DNA of 6,882 nucleotides. It comes from Clostridium sp. CAG:921 (GTDB taxonomy: Bacteria; Bacillota; Clostridia; TANB77; CAG-465). Numbering within the stretch: the stretch's first letter is position 1; every line of letters starts with the position of its first letter. The position numbers and the translations under genes were made by a program. The notes under the pieces were generated by a model. That model was not told the origin of the DNA, did not search any database, and saw only the letters and a program-made list of their open reading frames with translations. This document shows positions 6,282-6,882 of this stretch, one piece after another. The DNA lies in assembly GCA_000433135.1 (NCBI GenBank), contig HF991937.1, positions 6,775-13,656 of the forward strand, read 5' to 3'.

Positions 6282-6551
6282 ATGTTATATGAAACATTAG
6301 AACTTTTAAAAGCAAAATACTTATTAGAGGAAGTCTGCAAATTAAGATTAGCCAAAAGCGAATATATATGTATGCGGATAAACGTAGCACATGAAATTAG
6401 CCAATCTACAATTAGCCACTATCGTCTGTTAAGCTTTGTTGGCAAAACCATAAAAGAACATAATGATGATGCGTTACTTGTTGATGGTACCTTAGTTCAT
6501 AAGGGAAAAGTTGATGAAAACTATCTTGAAACTATAAAAAAAGCTACATAA
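6282..6551 (+). CDS. Orphan 89-aa protein, possible DNA-binding helix-turn-helix
   Basis: I do not recognise this family. The 89-aa protein is soluble-looking, with no signal peptide or membrane helix. A helical N-terminus (residues 2-25) is followed by a segment at about 34-52, V-A-H-E-I-S-Q-S-T-I-S-H-Y-R-L-L, that reads like the turn and recognition helix of a helix-turn-helix, though the first helix fits poorly. The rest is a mixed tail with D-G-T-L-V-H-K-G-K at 68-76. Expression signals are excellent: exact-consensus promoter, AAGGAGGA (6268-6275) 6 nt before ATG, and a terminator 75 bp after the stop. Codon use is unlike its neighbours, with four AGC, two ACC, and CGG, CTG, GCG, GTC and GCC in only 89 codons, which hints at recent acquisition. 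If it does bind DNA, the palindrome over its promoter would suit autoregulation; this is inference. Confidence 0.8.
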   Translation: MLYETLELLKAKYLLEEVCKLRLAKSEYICMRINVAHEISQSTISHYRLLSFVGKTIKEHNDDALLVDGTLVHKGKVDENYLETIKKAT

Positions 6552-6625
6552 CAATTTTTATTATTTGATTTTATGTAAATCTTTTGCCATACTAGGTGCA
6601 TATTTTTACAATTAAAGTACCATTT

Positions 6626-6675
6626 CAATAAAAAATAACTCCAATTCCAAAAGGAAGAAGAGTTATTTTTTATTG
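6626..6675. terminator. Long bidirectional rho-independent terminator
   Basis: Perfect 16-bp arms CAATAAAAAATAACTC (6626-6641) and GAGTTATTTTTTATTG (6660-6675) are followed inward by a 3x3 internal loop, then TTCC/GGAA (6645-6648, 6653-6656) closing an AAAA tetraloop. The A6/T6 runs are symmetric, so it can stop the 89-aa gene from the left and the GNAT-like gene from the right. Confidence 0.88.
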
Positions 6676-6747
6676 TATAATATTCATTTTGAAGATAAAA
6701 TTTCTACCCACACTATTAACATAGAACCATTTTTTATATATAAACTG

Positions 6748-6882
6748 CTAAATCTCAAATTTATATAATCGTTCCCCAGATTTTAATTTTTTTATAAAAA
6801 TTGCACCAAATTTTTCATAGTAATTTTCTAAATTTGTTTTTAAATATAGCGTACTAAACTTCCTACTTTTAGCCTCTTTTAA
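6748..6882 (-). CDS. GNAT family N-acetyltransferase, C-terminal fragment cut by the window edge
   Basis: The minus strand is open from the right edge to a TAG at 6750-6748, giving the last 44 residues of a protein whose start lies outside the window. The fragment L-Y-L-K-T-N-L-E-N-Y-Y-E-K-F-G-A-I-F-I-K-K looks like the end of a GNAT acetyltransferase: strand beta-5, the N-x-x-x-Y-Y-E-K-x-G-F helix that contacts acetyl-CoA, then the last strands ending R-L-Y-K-F-E-I. The substrate cannot be told from this part. Its terminator is the shared hairpin at 6626-6675, about 70 bp beyond the stop codon. Confidence 0.75.
   Translation of the reverse strand, partial: LKEAKSRKFSTLYLKTNLENYYEKFGAIFIKKLKSGERLYKFEI

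Overview
The window is very AT-rich, uses AGA as its main Arg codon, has strong AAGGAGG/GGTGA-type ribosome binding sites and consensus sigma-A promoters, and ends most transcription units with hairpin-plus-T terminators. Together with a DUF421/DUF4363 membrane gene pair and a three-part U32/DUF3656 protein, this points to a low-GC Firmicute of the class Clostridia. A Clostridium or Peptostreptococcaceae relative is likely, but I cannot name the species. No tRNA, rRNA, CRISPR array, insertion sequence or known riboswitch is visible.

Layout, left to right. Positions 1-233 hold no supported gene. A dapA gene (4-hydroxy-tetrahydrodipicolinate synthase, lysine/diaminopimelate pathway) fills 234-1131 but is split by a single-base frameshift near 467/468; a rho-independent terminator follows. 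On the minus strand, a translationally coupled membrane pair occupies 2304-1281: a DUF421 (YetF/YcaP-like) protein, then a DUF4363 protein. A small four-helix membrane protein (2407-2769, plus strand) diverges from it, and overlapping divergent promoters fit in the 102-bp gap. A bidirectional terminator at 2795-2835 separates it from the next minus-strand operon.

That operon runs from a near-consensus promoter at 6099-6071 through rlmB (23S rRNA 2'-O-methyltransferase, 6028-5300) and, 23 bp later, a large U32-family protein (5264-2859). The U32 protein has the architecture of E. coli RlhA, which hydroxylates 23S rRNA C2501, so the operon may be devoted to 23S rRNA modification. The U32 protein also carries a second, degenerate copy of its own barrel and cysteine cluster at the C-terminus.

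Upstream of rlmB and pointing the other way is an orphan 89-aa gene (6282-6551) with different codon use. Its exact-consensus sigma-A promoter is overlapped by a perfect 23-bp palindrome, which looks like an operator. A long symmetric terminator (6626-6675) serves this gene and also the convergent minus-strand gene entering from the right edge, whose last 44 residues (6882-6748) resemble the C-terminus of a GNAT acetyltransferase.

The least explained parts are the palindrome-controlled orphan gene, the duplicated U32 barrel and the broken dapA. I see no clear evidence for a wholly new multi-gene system.
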